Below are positions 30,710-39,828 of a stretch of 64,000 nt of DNA, piece by piece. The stretch is taken from positions 1 through 64,000 of the forward strand of contig OW569378.1 in the NCBI GenBank assembly GCA_937625935.1. Direction: 5' to 3'. Positions within the stretch are counted from its first letter, which is position 1, and each line of letters begins with the position of its first letter. The translations under genes and the position numbers were made by a program. The notes beneath the pieces are model-generated. The model did no database searches. It was not told where the DNA came from and saw nothing but the letters and a program-made list of their open reading frames with translations. Origin of the DNA: Tetramitus jugosus. Lineage: Eukaryota; Heterolobosea; Eutetramitea; Acrasida; Vahlkampfiidae.

Positions 30710-31342
30710 ATGGACCCACAAGAACAATACTCTAGTAAACCTCATTCATTTCAAGAACAACTTGATGACCCATCCACTGAAGATCCAACTCCAGATACTC
30801 TTCTATCAGTAGATACTGAACCAGAGCTGTACCTGAGCAATACTGCATTGAGAAAGAAACAAGAAAAGTTTGGTACGATATTATTACTACTGTCTACAGC
30901 GTTGTTTTTGGGTGGTGTCATATATTGGACGATACATGTGATCATCTTTGCAAAACAATTGAAAAGGAGTGACAAGAGTAGCAAGACACTGTTTGGACCA
31001 TGGTTTTTTGGTTTAGCTTTTCCAATTGCTGCCTTAATGACAATCACATCGATCGTTGGTATTGTGACCGCTCGATGCAACAAACCAGAGCAAACAAAGT
31101 TGCGCAACGGAACTGCATTGGTTCATATCATTGGACTACTTCTCTTGCTTGGTTTGGAATCGCTCAAAACTCTGATTTTGATTATTGGCATTAGTCGGAT
31201 TGCTGGTTGGTTTACTCTGTATTACATTGCAGTCTTAGGTTTTATGGTGCTGTATTCTTTTGTGCCTTCCTTAGGTGTCGCTGCCTACAGATTTCACTTG
31301 ATGAGGAAAATGCCAGTTGATCAACTTGCACAAGATTCATGA
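30710..31342 (+). CDS. Four-helix membrane protein, unknown (210 aa)
   Basis: A Pro/Glu-rich cytosolic N-terminus (~55 residues) precedes four hydrophobic helices at about 58-80, 98-120, 135-158 and 165-190, with a short basic C-terminus (RFHLMRKMPVDQ). Length and layout fit tetraspan proteins in general, but no CCG or claudin motif is present. No family assigned. A decayed partial copy of its 3' half follows immediately downstream. Confidence 0.7.
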   Translation: MDPQEQYSSKPHSFQEQLDDPSTEDPTPDTLLSVDTEPELYLSNTALRKKQEKFGTILLLLSTALFLGGVIYWTIHVIIFAKQLKRSDKSSKTLFGPWFFGLAFPIAALMTITSIVGIVTARCNKPEQTKLRNGTALVHIIGLLLLLGLESLKTLILIIGISRIAGWFTLYYIAVLGFMVLYSFVPSLGVAAYRFHLMRKMPVDQLAQDS

Positions 31343-31545
31343 CCTACTGGAATCCGCCACTGCCTCATTTTTGGGTCCCATGGAACTTCACATGCGGTTA
31401 CAGAAGTGAAAGCATGGGGTTCGTTTTTCCGATTGCTGCTCGATTCAACATGCCAGAGCAGGTTACGGTCGCTGTGAATAGATTTCACTTGATGAGGAAA
31501 CACGCAGCATGTTTCAGGTTTAGGAACCTGTTACACAGTTTTTAA
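31343..31545 (+). pseudogene. Partial tandem duplicate of the upstream four-helix gene
   Basis: The segment encodes FGFVFPIAAR-like, NMPEQ and VNRFHLMRK blocks that match LAFPIAAL, CNKPEQ and YRFHLMRKM of the gene just upstream, in the same order but with the intervening helices deleted. It ends at a stop at 31545. It is a decayed internal-deletion copy. Confidence 0.5.
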
Positions 31546-31679
31546 CAGAGCTTTATCTTTGATATTTCTGACTGATGGATTGTGTTCCTAGGAGTTCAGG
31601 ACCTCCAAAGAAACAATCAAGCAACATTATAACAAACGAAACGGGAACACTTGCTACAAAATTTATTTACAATGCAATC

Positions 31680-31925
31680 TTATGGATTCTTTTGCAACAA
31701 GTCAAAAATGGATTTTACCTGATTAGCAAATGACCGACCACTGGCTTCACTCTGTGCTTGTTGTTGCTTATCTGCACTGAGTTCAAACAAGAGCTTTGAA
31801 AATTGTTCCAATTCTGTTTGACATGCTCTTCTGTCCTTTGTTTTCTCTACACAACTCAGGACATTGTTAAGAGACTCAAACAATTGTTGATCTGTGATTG
31901 GTATCTGTTGTTGATCTTGCGACAT
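31680..31925 (-). CDS. Small helical protein, unknown (81 aa)
   Basis: ATG 31925 to stop 31680. Gln-rich N-terminus (SQDQQQIPITDQQ), then amphipathic helices with two cysteines (VLSCVEKTKDRRACQTEL) and an end AFNQVKSIFDLLQK-like helix. The size and all-helical character are like small subunits of multiprotein complexes, but no specific family can be named. It lies convergent to the remnant upstream and about 180 bp from the start-proximal end of the pirin gene's 3' side, same strand as pirin. Confidence 0.55.
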   Translation of the reverse strand: MSQDQQQIPITDQQLFESLNNVLSCVEKTKDRRACQTELEQFSKLLFELSADKQQQAQSEASGRSFANQVKSIFDLLQKNP

Positions 31926-32105
31926 GATCTGCTATGATTTTTTGCTTTGAGCTTCTTGGAAGAACATTGGCCGTGAAAACAAGTTTTCCCGATCCTCTAG
32001 AAAAGACAATTGAAAGTAGGAAGCTATCGTATGGATTGGGGAGTGAACCGAATTTTTATTTACAATGGTTGTGGTTGTTCAACCACATTCAGGTGATGAG
32101 AAACT

Positions 32106-32975
32106 TTAGAACTTGCCTGCATAATAGTCCATGAAGGCTTGTCTAATCTCTTCGTCAGTATTCATGACAAATGGTCCATGTCGGGCCATTGGTTCATTGA
32201 GTGGTTCTCCACTGATGATGACCACTCGGAATGGCTTCTCAGGCGAAGCTTCTTCTGCTTCCCAAATAAACTCTTGATCATTGCCATTGGTCGATTCCTT
32301 GAAGAACAAGCAATGCTTGTGCGAAAATGGTTGTCCACTCTGAGTACCAGCAAGCTTACCTGCACCGCCCAAAACGTACATGAATCCCTGATGCTTTGCA
32401 GGTATCATATCCGCATAACTCTCACCAGGCTTGGTCAAAACAACGTCCAAATAGAACAAGTCTTGATGAAGCTTCAGAATGGACTCGAGTCCCGTCGTAG
32501 TGGACTTTCCAGCAATGACTGTGACCTTGCAATTGTCTGTCACTTGCTTCACCACCATATTCTCCGCAGTGAGATCTTGATAACTTGGTTCGACCATTTT
32601 GGCTGCTTTTGGCAAGTTGACCCACAGTTGCATTCCATGAGAATTGTTAGCCATTGGCATTTCACTATGAACAATACCTCTTCCAGCTGTCATCCACTGA
32701 ACTTCTCCCGGTTTGATCACTCCACTGTTGCCCTTGTTGTCCTTGTGCTTGAATGAACCGTCAATCATGTATGTTACGGTTTGAAATCCTCGGTGAGGGT
32801 GGTTAGGGAAGCCGTGAGGTGGTGATACATTGAATTCATCCAACAATAGGAATGGATCCCAGTAGTCAACCATGGATCCGACTGTTCGAATGACTTTTGC
32901 TCCGACTCCTTCACTTTGTTCACGTCCGAGGGCAGTCTTGAAAATTTTAACTAGATTACTGTTACTTGCTGACAT
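32106..32975 (-). CDS. Pirin
   Basis: Two-domain cupin of the pirin family, 289 aa. Metal-binding residues are visible: two His in FPNHPHRGFQTVTY, and His and Glu in GIVHSEMP. The conserved MDYWDPFLLLDEF-type segment is at the N-terminus. Pirins bind iron and act as transcription cofactors in animals or as quercetin 2,3-dioxygenases in some species; which applies here is unknown. The C-terminal cupin is complete and ends AFMDYYAGKF. Confidence 0.94.
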   Translation of the reverse strand: MSASNSNLVKIFKTALGREQSEGVGAKVIRTVGSMVDYWDPFLLLDEFNVSPPHGFPNHPHRGFQTVTYMIDGSFKHKDNKGNSGVIKPGEVQWMTAGRGIVHSEMPMANNSHGMQLWVNLPKAAKMVEPSYQDLTAENMVVKQVTDNCKVTVIAGKSTTTGLESILKLHQDLFYLDVVLTKPGESYADMIPAKHQGFMYVLGGAGKLAGTQSGQPFSHKHCLFFKESTNGNDQEFIWEAEEASPEKPFRVVIISGEPLNEPMARHGPFVMNTDEEIRQAFMDYYAGKF

Positions 32976-33313
32976 TGTTTGTCCTAGATTACTGTTGTTG
33001 TTGTTGGTTGTTGTTATTTACTTGTTTTTTTTTGTTGTTGTTGTTTGTTGGATCTGAAAACATTGGGGCTTAAATATGGTTGTGGCAAATGGTATTGTTA
33101 CGTCGGCCAAATATTCGGAGGTACGTCGGACAATGTAATTCCGTTGGAGCTTTAGTGAAAATTTGAAGCACTGCATGTGGTGTGCATTACTATTTGTGTC
33201 TATTACTGTATTTATGTGTTATGTTTGATCAATGTGTTGGTGTGATTTATTCAGATGGATGGAGCACTGCTGCTGGAACAACAGGACATCTGCCTGAGTC
33301 TCCATGAAACTGA
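32976..33313. other. Intergenic region with GTT-rich tract
   Basis: The pirin 5' flank has a TTG/TTT microsatellite-like tract (32990-33055), followed by about 250 bp of unremarkable AT-rich sequence up to the PARG stop codon. No gene seen. Confidence 0.5.
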
Positions 33314-34378
33314 CTAGGCGAAATGAATCACGGATCCTGGACCAAAGTATTCCTCGAAAGGAGCAATGTTACCATCTGGGTTATGCTTCTTGTTCGCATT
33401 GTGGTCGTTAAAGATTGCAAAGTGTACATGCTCAAAGGCACCTTCGTAGTCTGGTAGTACCTTGTGAAAGAGTCGAGCAATCTCTCTTGGTGGATTACTG
33501 TAAGCTCCACAGCCAAAAGCACTCAGTACAACAGCTTTCATGCCTTTCAACAGAGCCATATTCAGAATCAGTCTAATTTTCTTCTCCGTTTTCTCTGCCA
33601 TCTCGTCAGTGAAGCGCAGCACACCATTTCCATCATAATACGTCTTTGGTTTAAGATATGCCGCCACGGTGATAAAGTTCATTGTCTGATAGTCTGCAAG
33701 GAATTCGTAACCAGTTGCTTCCGATGATCTGAGTACAACAGCATCCGGAGTGAAGACACCAGAAAAGTCCTGCAACGGATACGACCATGTCCTGTTCTTT
33801 GCAATTTTGTCTGGATCGTGAAGACATTGGAACAAATTGGTTCTTCTGTGCAAGTTTTCTTCTTGAGCTCCACTTCCAGCAAGGTATCCACCTCCTGGTG
33901 TTTTCTGATTGGCCATATTGAGAACAGCAACAGGGTAATCTGGGCCATACTTTTGTTTGAGTAACAAACCAGCTTCAAGGCAATCGCCAATCAGGACACG
34001 AACATCTGTCGTCGAATACTTTGCGATCGAATTTCTCAGTGCTTCATTGATTGCATGTTCATCAACAGTTGCATCAATCAGTTCAGATGCCTCACTGGAA
34101 TGTCTAGTGATGCGTTCATCAATTGCAACACTTGTGCAAGTTGCGCTGCCAGATGAGCCATCTTTGTGGTACACGACATACCTACCATCTCTACATGCTT
34201 TCATTGTTTGATAGATGACGATTATTCTCAATTGAGCAATACTCGATCTGTTCACGGGTTGTTGACTCGTCACCTTCTGAAACTGAGTGGACCATTGCAC
34301 ATGATCATGAAAGTACTTTTCGCACACTAGTCGTTTGTCTTTCACTGCGACATAAACATCAATAGGTGGTGCTTCCAT
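33314..34378 (-). CDS. Microbial-type poly(ADP-ribose) glycohydrolase
   Basis: A 354-aa protein. The core AVLNMANQKTPGGGYLAGSG continues AQEENLHRRTNLF, which gives the PARG signature GGG-x(7)-QEE, with the two glutamates that hydrolyse ADP-ribose linkages. ADP-ribose-binding macrodomain strands follow, and VVLSAFGCGAYSNPP is the typical closing loop of this macrodomain-like family. It would remove poly(ADP-ribose) from proteins. The N-terminal 100 residues are less conserved. Complete frame, ATG at 34378. Confidence 0.85.
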   Translation of the reverse strand: MEAPPIDVYVAVKDKRLVCEKYFHDHVQWSTQFQKVTSQQPVNRSSIAQLRIIVIYQTMKACRDGRYVVYHKDGSSGSATCTSVAIDERITRHSSEASELIDATVDEHAINEALRNSIAKYSTTDVRVLIGDCLEAGLLLKQKYGPDYPVAVLNMANQKTPGGGYLAGSGAQEENLHRRTNLFQCLHDPDKIAKNRTWSYPLQDFSGVFTPDAVVLRSSEATGYEFLADYQTMNFITVAAYLKPKTYYDGNGVLRFTDEMAEKTEKKIRLILNMALLKGMKAVVLSAFGCGAYSNPPREIARLFHKVLPDYEGAFEHVHFAIFNDHNANKKHNPDGNIAPFEEYFGPGSVIHFA

Positions 34379-34550
34379 TATTTGTTGAGTTCTGTTTTTG
34401 GTGGATCTTCAATCCATGGATGGATTGTTTTTCTTTCGTCATTTGAAGCTAAACTGACAAAGCACCGTGTTTTCTATGCAACACCCACAATAGGAAATTT
34501 ACAACACATTGAAGAAGATTAACCAAGCAAACAAAGGAGCGCATGTGTTC

Positions 34551-34563
34551 TATTATTAGACCT
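34551..34563. repeat. Target-site duplication, copy 1
   Basis: TATTATTAGACCT. The first of three identical copies (others at 35875-35887 and 40867-40879) that bracket the two tandem LINE elements. It is directly followed by the poly(T), i.e. the poly(A) tail, of the distal element. Confidence 0.85.
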
Positions 34564-34641
34564 TTTTTTTTTTTTTTTTTTTTTTGTTCCATACAACCAA
34601 GTGTGCGCAAGCACACGATTGCTCATTTATTGACTTGTTTT

Positions 34642-34671
34642 GTGAGTGACGACCCGTAGGGCGTCGCTCAC
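34642..34671 (-). repeat. 3' hairpin of the short element
   Basis: GTGAGTGACG, bulged A, CCC, loop GTA, GGG, CGTCGCTCAC: a 13-bp stem about 57 bp before the poly(A) tail. It occupies the same position relative to the tail as the hairpin of the full-length element, although the sequence differs. A likely recognition structure for target-primed reverse transcription. Confidence 0.65.
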
Positions 34672-34702
34672 TCTTCTTCTCTTGTTGTCCCCGACAGTGC
34701 AC

Positions 34703-35847
34703 CTACAGGTTGGAAGAATCACTCAAGTGAGTGTTTTGGTTGATGCCCTTCATCAAAGAGCGTAACCTTGTAGTAGGACCGCCGATGGACACAGAGCCAT
34801 CTGTTGTTTTTTTCTTGTCTTGGGCCTTGTTGCTCCTCAGATCACCCAGTGTGATCCTGGCACTCCTTTTCTTGTTGTCATTGAGTTGTGGACTCTGAAT
34901 CTCCTTTTCGGAGTCATCATCCACATCCACAATGACTGGTTCGTCCTCAGTCAAACCATACCTTTTGCGTGCACTGGCCAGTGCCAATGCAGCAATTTCC
35001 TTCTTCACTCTGGCAAACACTGGAGAAGTGGCATTCACTTTCTCCAGGATTTGCTGATTTTCAGTGCTGAGCTGTGCAACAGGCACTGTTGGCAGTGGTG
35101 TTGCACTCCTTTGTTCTTCTGCCTCCATTAGATCAGGAGCAGTTCTTTGTGCAACTTCTTGTTCCGGTATTGGAACCGGTTTGTTGCCCTCTCGACCCTT
35201 TGTCTTAGCCAATTCCTTGGTGAGTTCTGTGACCTGTCGACGCAGTCCGTCAACCACCGTCAGCAGCTCCTCGTACATCTTTGTCAACCTCTTGTTGACA
35301 GCCTTGAGAGGATCATGTGGTCTCTCGACGTATCGAGTGACCGTGGCCTTTACCTTGTTCTCTCCGCTGAGCACTGCTTGTGCATAGGTTTCATCACCCA
35401 TGACCACGAAAGCAGTGTCACGCTTCTTGAGCACACTGGCGACCTTTTCAGGTCCCAGTAGCTTCTTGATGTCGTCCACTGACATGTTCTTCATGCCATG
35501 GACGACCACCTTTCTTGTGCAATCAACACTGCGCTTGGGTGCAGCAGTGCTGTTGCCAATCCTCCTTTGCTTGTTGAACAAATCAACAAAGTCATAGATG
35601 CGGTCACCCTTGACCGTCACCCATGCAACAAAGCGTTGCTGGCCTTTCCTTTTGATGACTTGGACTCGGTTGAGCCAGTCACCAAACTCCTCTCCAATCT
35701 TTCTTGCCAAAGATGAGAGACGCCATTACCGTTGCCAGTAATGACGACCTCTCTGTCACTTGGCCTAGAGCCTTTCCGTGCAGTGGTCCACACTGCATAA
35801 CGGCTGTTGCCGTATTCCTTCACCAAATTTGTTGAATCACCAGACAT
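34703..35847 (-). pseudogene. ORF1 protein of the short LINE element, one frameshift
   Basis: Starts at ATG 35847 (MSGDSTNLVKEYGNSRYAVW) and frameshifts near 35715 (…GNGNGVS / LARKIGEEFGDW…), then stays open to 34703. It aligns by eye with the ORF1 of the neighbouring element: EVVITGNGN vs EVVVTGKSN, RFVAWVTVKGDRIYDFV vs RYKAWIVVKGDKVWEFI, KVVVHGM vs DVVLVGA, RYVERPHDPLKAV vs KYVNRTQDPTEQL. A predicted coiled coil follows (MYEELLTVVDGLRRQVTELTKEL). About 380 aa if repaired. The diverged sequence shows the two elements are different families, not recent copies of each other. Confidence 0.75.
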
Positions 35848-35874
35848 GTGATTCCGTTTTTTCTGCGTTTTTTT

Positions 35875-35887
35875 TATTATTAGACCT
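35875..35887. repeat. Target-site duplication, copy 2 (between the two elements)
   Basis: TATTATTAGACCT, shared as the 5'-side duplication of the short element and the 3'-side duplication of the full-length element. It shows both inserted into the same nick site. Confidence 0.85.
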
Positions 35888-35962
35888 TTTTTTTTTTTTT
35901 TTTTTTTTCCATACAACAATTGTTGCCTCTTTATTCAATACACTGCTGTGAGTCATGATTCC

Positions 35963-35986
35963 GCTCAGCACCGTCAGGTGCTGAGC
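35963..35986 (-). repeat. 3' hairpin containing the ORF2 stop codon
   Basis: On the minus strand GCTCAGCACC-TGAC-GGTGCTGAGC: a perfect 10-bp stem with a 4-base loop. The ORF2 stop TGA (35976-35974) is in the loop. The hairpin is ~55 bp before the poly(A) tail, matching the hairpin position in the short element. Probably bound by the element's reverse transcriptase. Confidence 0.7.
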
Positions 35987-38900
35987 AGTGTTTCACTCCT
36001 CTTCACGACGGAGTTAATATATACTTTGTGAAGTGCTTTGACACAGGCCCTCTTCATGGAGTCCACCATACCTCTTATTACTTTCTCTGCCTCCTTTTGT
36101 TTCCTGCCGGAGAGCACCATTACATCCAATAGTTCTTTCCTAAAACCTCCCTCTTTGCCCATTAGTCCCTCCAACAGTCTTTCGGGTGATCGCTTGACAT
36201 TTCGTGGCATAATCTTGCCCCTTTCATATATCGCATCGTCAAACCAGAGTACAATTTTGGCAGAATCAGGCAACCTCAGTCTATCTAATTTAAACTTCAT
36301 CTCTTCAACTAGTTTCTTTCTGGCTATAACGGCAAACTCGCATTCCACCAACAGATGCAGAATACTCTCCGGTGCGGCAGCACAGTTAAGACACACTTCA
36401 TCTACACTGGCCTTGTACAATTCTCTCATCACCGTCTTAGTGTGAAGTGTTCCACTCCTGACTTGATGATAGAACCAAAGTTCTTTCCTTTCTAGGCCAA
36501 ATGGACATTTCAGAAAGTGGTTCCACTCCTTTTCCTTCAACATTTCAGCTTCCAACCACCAGTTCTTATTTGTACCAATAGCCTCGGATCTAGCCTTCTT
36601 AAGCAGTTCTGTAAGACCTTCACTGACGTTAGGATTGTCAATTCTCACATCCTTCAACTTTACAACCAATTCCCCCTGACCTTTTCGTTTTGCAAGAAAT
36701 TTTTCATCACACGGCTTGCCGAGAAGTTCCATATATGCTCGTACTCTCATGTACTTGACTGGTCCGATTCCTTTCATTTTGTACCTTTTCTTCGCCTCTT
36801 CGTATGTCATCGCCATGACACCATCATCATCAAACAGCTGTGAGTTCCTAGTTATACCAGAACGGAGGAGCAATCTCGCCTCCCCACTAGGGAGGCTCCA
36901 AGCAATACTACACTTTTCGCACTCATGAGCATCATCAGTGCTGATGACCACACCAGAACCGTGGAGAAGTTTGGCGCACCATGCCAAGTATGAATGTTTT
37001 ACCTCACGAAGACGAGTACTGGATTTGAAGATGCTCGACCTTACGAGCGTATGATTATGCTTGACCTCATCAAGCGTATCCAGTAACAGTGTCCGTGCTT
37101 CTGTGTCCCTCTTCCCTTGAAGCATGGCTGAAACAAAAGCGCAAATTCTGGAGACCAGGCTATCCTTGAAACCATTAAGGCCAATACCACCATAATCTCT
37201 TCCCACTGACAATAAATCGGATGGAAACCTTTTCAGAGCACCAGACCCATGCTTAACTGCTTTTCGGCCAATACCCTCTATCTCATTCAGCCACCTCTTT
37301 GGCCAGTGGGTGAATTCAGACGCAAACAGAAAGACAGGATGTACACATGTGTTCACAATGCGTGCTGTCTGGGCTGGACTCAGCCTTAGAAGTTTCACTC
37401 TATTTAGTATTCGAAGTACCTTCATCTTGGCTTGTTTCTTTTGAGCTTCCGTCTCACCCTTCAGGTTTGTGTAAAGACCTAGTGCCCTGAACACCGTGGT
37501 CTTGTCCTTTGCTACAATTTGTTTTTCAGCAACTCTCATAGTTACAGGCTCCTTTCCAGTGATTCGAGCGTAGAACTCTAACTTGTCTGGGTGCATGCAA
37601 AGTCCCAACCAACTCAGAGCTCTGTACATCGCATTGGCTGTTGTTTCAATATCCAGAAGGTTGTCACTCAGTAGATTGCAGTCATCTACATATGCAACGT
37701 TCCATATCCTCTGTGATATTGCCTCATATCCTGTCGCTCTCACCCCTGCATATAGCAGCACCAGTTGATGGACGATTACATATGTGGTCGGGGAGAGAGA
37801 ATCTCCCTGTCTAGTTCCGCGATCAACATAGAACCTTCGGGACTTACACTGTGTTCCTATTCTAGCCTCATTTGACTCAAGCATATCATGGATGAGTGAA
37901 ATGATTCTCTCCGGATAGCCGAAATACCTGTAAGCTGACGTAATAGCATTGTGCGGCACACTATCAAATGCTTTCGATATATCTGTTAGGAGGACAAACA
38001 ACTGTTTATCTTTTCTATTCGCATGATCTATTACACCTCTGATGATGGACAACTTTTCGCGAATGTCCCGTAATTTGCGCCCCCCTCCCTGGGTATTGCT
38101 AAAGACTCCTGTCTTCTCTGCCGCTTCAGACACTCTTTTATTTAAGAGTCGAGTGAACACTTTTGACAAACCACTTAGTAGGCAAATGGGGCGGAAATTT
38201 GCTATTGTCATAGGACATCCCTTCTTATATGCTGGCACAATGACGCATTGCTTCCACATGACAGGAAAATGCCCTGTCTGTAATATGTTGTTGAAAAAGG
38301 AAGTGAGAAATTCTGCGAACTCATACCTAAAGTCTCTCTTTTTTGTCGAGGCCAGTTTCAACATTTCATTGAATACTCGATCCACCCCTGGGGCCTTGCC
38401 ATTCCTTAGCCACTTCAGTGCTTGTTGCACCTCTTCAACCTCAAACTCCGGGAAACAATCCTCCATGTTCTGCCTTCTGGGCCCCAGTTCATCGAGAAAT
38501 GACATATTTGCCATCTCATACTCAAATACCTCCTCGAAGTAATTAGCCGCATGTTCGGCTACTTTCACTGGATCAGTCACTATGCATTCATTACTCTTAT
38601 AGCTTTTAAACCTCAGCCTTAGCGATTTCTTTCCTGTAGCGGCATTGAAGAAGAATCGAGGATCAATGAATTCCGTAGTCCTGGCCTTAAAGAGCCATTT
38701 TGTGAACCTTTTGTTCCCCCTTCGGGCTCTTTCTTCTTGTATTCGCTTCTCAATTTTCTTCAGAGCCCTCAGCATGCCCTCTTGTGTGTTCTCCTCCCCG
38801 TACGTATTACAAATGCTTGCAACCTTCGGCGACTCTGTCCAGGTAGAGGAGAGTTTCTCTACAACCCACTCTCTGTCTTTCAACCACCTCCTGATCCTCC

Positions 38901-39828
38901 TATTGTCAATCCCTTTGTTCCTCTCCTTTTTGATAGGAAACACTTTCGCACTTTCTGTGAGCGTATTCGTCATGCGTTCACATTGCTCATCAACCGTTAA
39001 TGTCGAGAGTGGAATTCCTTCTAGCCTGCTCACAACTGACTGTGAGTACTTCACCCACCTTTGGTCATTCTTCTTCGGGAACCTAGGTTCTTCCTCTCTT
39101 ACATTGTGTTCTTCCTGAACTTTCCACTCCACCTTCACCAATGTAGGCACATGGTCACTATTCACACCATTTGCCGTGTATCTACATACATCACGGACTA
39201 CCTCTGCAGCAGCCGTGTTGCACCACACCGAGTCAATTCGTGATGAATAGCTCTTCCTAAAGAAGGTGTGGAAAAGTGGGCTTTCCACTATCGTGTTTAC
39301 ACATAGCAATTGTGTTCCCTCTATGAGCGCCCTGAAATGAGAGCTGTTGCCGTCGAGCTTCCCTGAGCTCCTCTCACTATTGACGATGACCGTATTGTGA
39401 TCTCCTCCGAAAAGAACTTTGCCTCTACAGGCAATTTCTCGCAGCCATTCATTTACAACAACATAATGTTGTCCTCCAGCAGCTTCTTTGTGGGGTCCGT
39501 AATGATTTACCAGTGTAATGCGCAGTTCACCGCTCGATACTTCCACTGCAAGGAGTCTCTCATTGCCTTCAATCACTCTACAATCTTGAATACTAGCACG
39601 GCGTACAATACTCATAACCCTGTCTGTTATCGAGTTACATATGAGTAAGCAACCCGCCATCTCAAGCTGTTTGGTGAAGGAAACCTTAAATTTCTCGCTA
39701 CCACAGCTGGCCTCTTGTAACATTAAGACATCGATATCGGGGCTCGATTCCATCATGGCTACAACATCACATCTCTTACTCTTAAGCCCCCTGATGTTGT
39801 ACCATACGACATTTAAAGTTGCACTCAT
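35974..39828 (-). CDS. LINE ORF2: AP-endonuclease/reverse transcriptase
   Basis: A 1284-aa polyprotein. Residues ~1-235 are an APE-type endonuclease (VVWYNIRGLKS with the catalytic Asn, VLMLQEAS with the metal-binding Glu, GGDHNTV, RIDSVWCN, VNSDHVPTLV). Residues ~460-800 are a reverse transcriptase (LTDISKAFDSVPH, RGTRQGDSLSP, AYVDDCNLL with the catalytic Asp pair in Y-V-D-D, then a fingers/thumb region). The C-terminal third is conserved helical and has a Cys-x2-Cys…His…Cys knuckle (VCLNCAAAPESILHLLVECEF), as in L1-like ORF2. All catalytic motifs are present and there are no stops. Its start overlaps the ORF1 stop as ATGA. Confidence 0.95.
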   Translation of the reverse strand: MSATLNVVWYNIRGLKSKRCDVVAMMESSPDIDVLMLQEASCGSEKFKVSFTKQLEMAGCLLICNSITDRVMSIVRRASIQDCRVIEGNERLLAVEVSSGELRITLVNHYGPHKEAAGGQHYVVVNEWLREIACRGKVLFGGDHNTVIVNSERSSGKLDGNSSHFRALIEGTQLLCVNTIVESPLFHTFFRKSYSSRIDSVWCNTAAAEVVRDVCRYTANGVNSDHVPTLVKVEWKVQEEHNVREEEPRFPKKNDQRWVKYSQSVVSRLEGIPLSTLTVDEQCERMTNTLTESAKVFPIKKERNKGIDNRRIRRWLKDREWVVEKLSSTWTESPKVASICNTYGEENTQEGMLRALKKIEKRIQEERARRGNKRFTKWLFKARTTEFIDPRFFFNAATGKKSLRLRFKSYKSNECIVTDPVKVAEHAANYFEEVFEYEMANMSFLDELGPRRQNMEDCFPEFEVEEVQQALKWLRNGKAPGVDRVFNEMLKLASTKKRDFRYEFAEFLTSFFNNILQTGHFPVMWKQCVIVPAYKKGCPMTIANFRPICLLSGLSKVFTRLLNKRVSEAAEKTGVFSNTQGGGRKLRDIREKLSIIRGVIDHANRKDKQLFVLLTDISKAFDSVPHNAITSAYRYFGYPERIISLIHDMLESNEARIGTQCKSRRFYVDRGTRQGDSLSPTTYVIVHQLVLLYAGVRATGYEAISQRIWNVAYVDDCNLLSDNLLDIETTANAMYRALSWLGLCMHPDKLEFYARITGKEPVTMRVAEKQIVAKDKTTVFRALGLYTNLKGETEAQKKQAKMKVLRILNRVKLLRLSPAQTARIVNTCVHPVFLFASEFTHWPKRWLNEIEGIGRKAVKHGSGALKRFPSDLLSVGRDYGGIGLNGFKDSLVSRICAFVSAMLQGKRDTEARTLLLDTLDEVKHNHTLVRSSIFKSSTRLREVKHSYLAWCAKLLHGSGVVISTDDAHECEKCSIAWSLPSGEARLLLRSGITRNSQLFDDDGVMAMTYEEAKKRYKMKGIGPVKYMRVRAYMELLGKPCDEKFLAKRKGQGELVVKLKDVRIDNPNVSEGLTELLKKARSEAIGTNKNWWLEAEMLKEKEWNHFLKCPFGLERKELWFYHQVRSGTLHTKTVMRELYKASVDEVCLNCAAAPESILHLLVECEFAVIARKKLVEEMKFKLDRLRLPDSAKIVLWFDDAIYERGKIMPRNVKRSPERLLEGLMGKEGGFRKELLDVMVLSGRKQKEAEKVIRGMVDSMKRACVKALHKVYINSVVKRSETLLST

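Larger units (their letters stand above)
34563..35874 (-). mobile_element. Short ORF1-only LINE relative (non-autonomous)
   Basis: About 1.3 kb on the minus strand. It begins AAAAAAACGCAG next to the TSD at 35875-35887 and ends in a poly(A) tail (T-run 34563-34585) next to the TSD at 34551. It contains a single ORF1-type gene (frameshifted) and no reverse transcriptase. The 5' end (AAAAAAACGC) and 3' end (TTGTATGG plus A-tail, preceded by a hairpin) resemble those of the full-length element beside it. It was probably mobilised by that element's ORF2 in trans. This looks like a deletion-type or independent non-autonomous family rather than a 5'-truncated copy, because both ends are present. 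Confidence 0.8.

Noticed and set aside
32139-32756. 205-codon plus-strand frame
   Set aside because: Antisense of pirin; no start context or domain.
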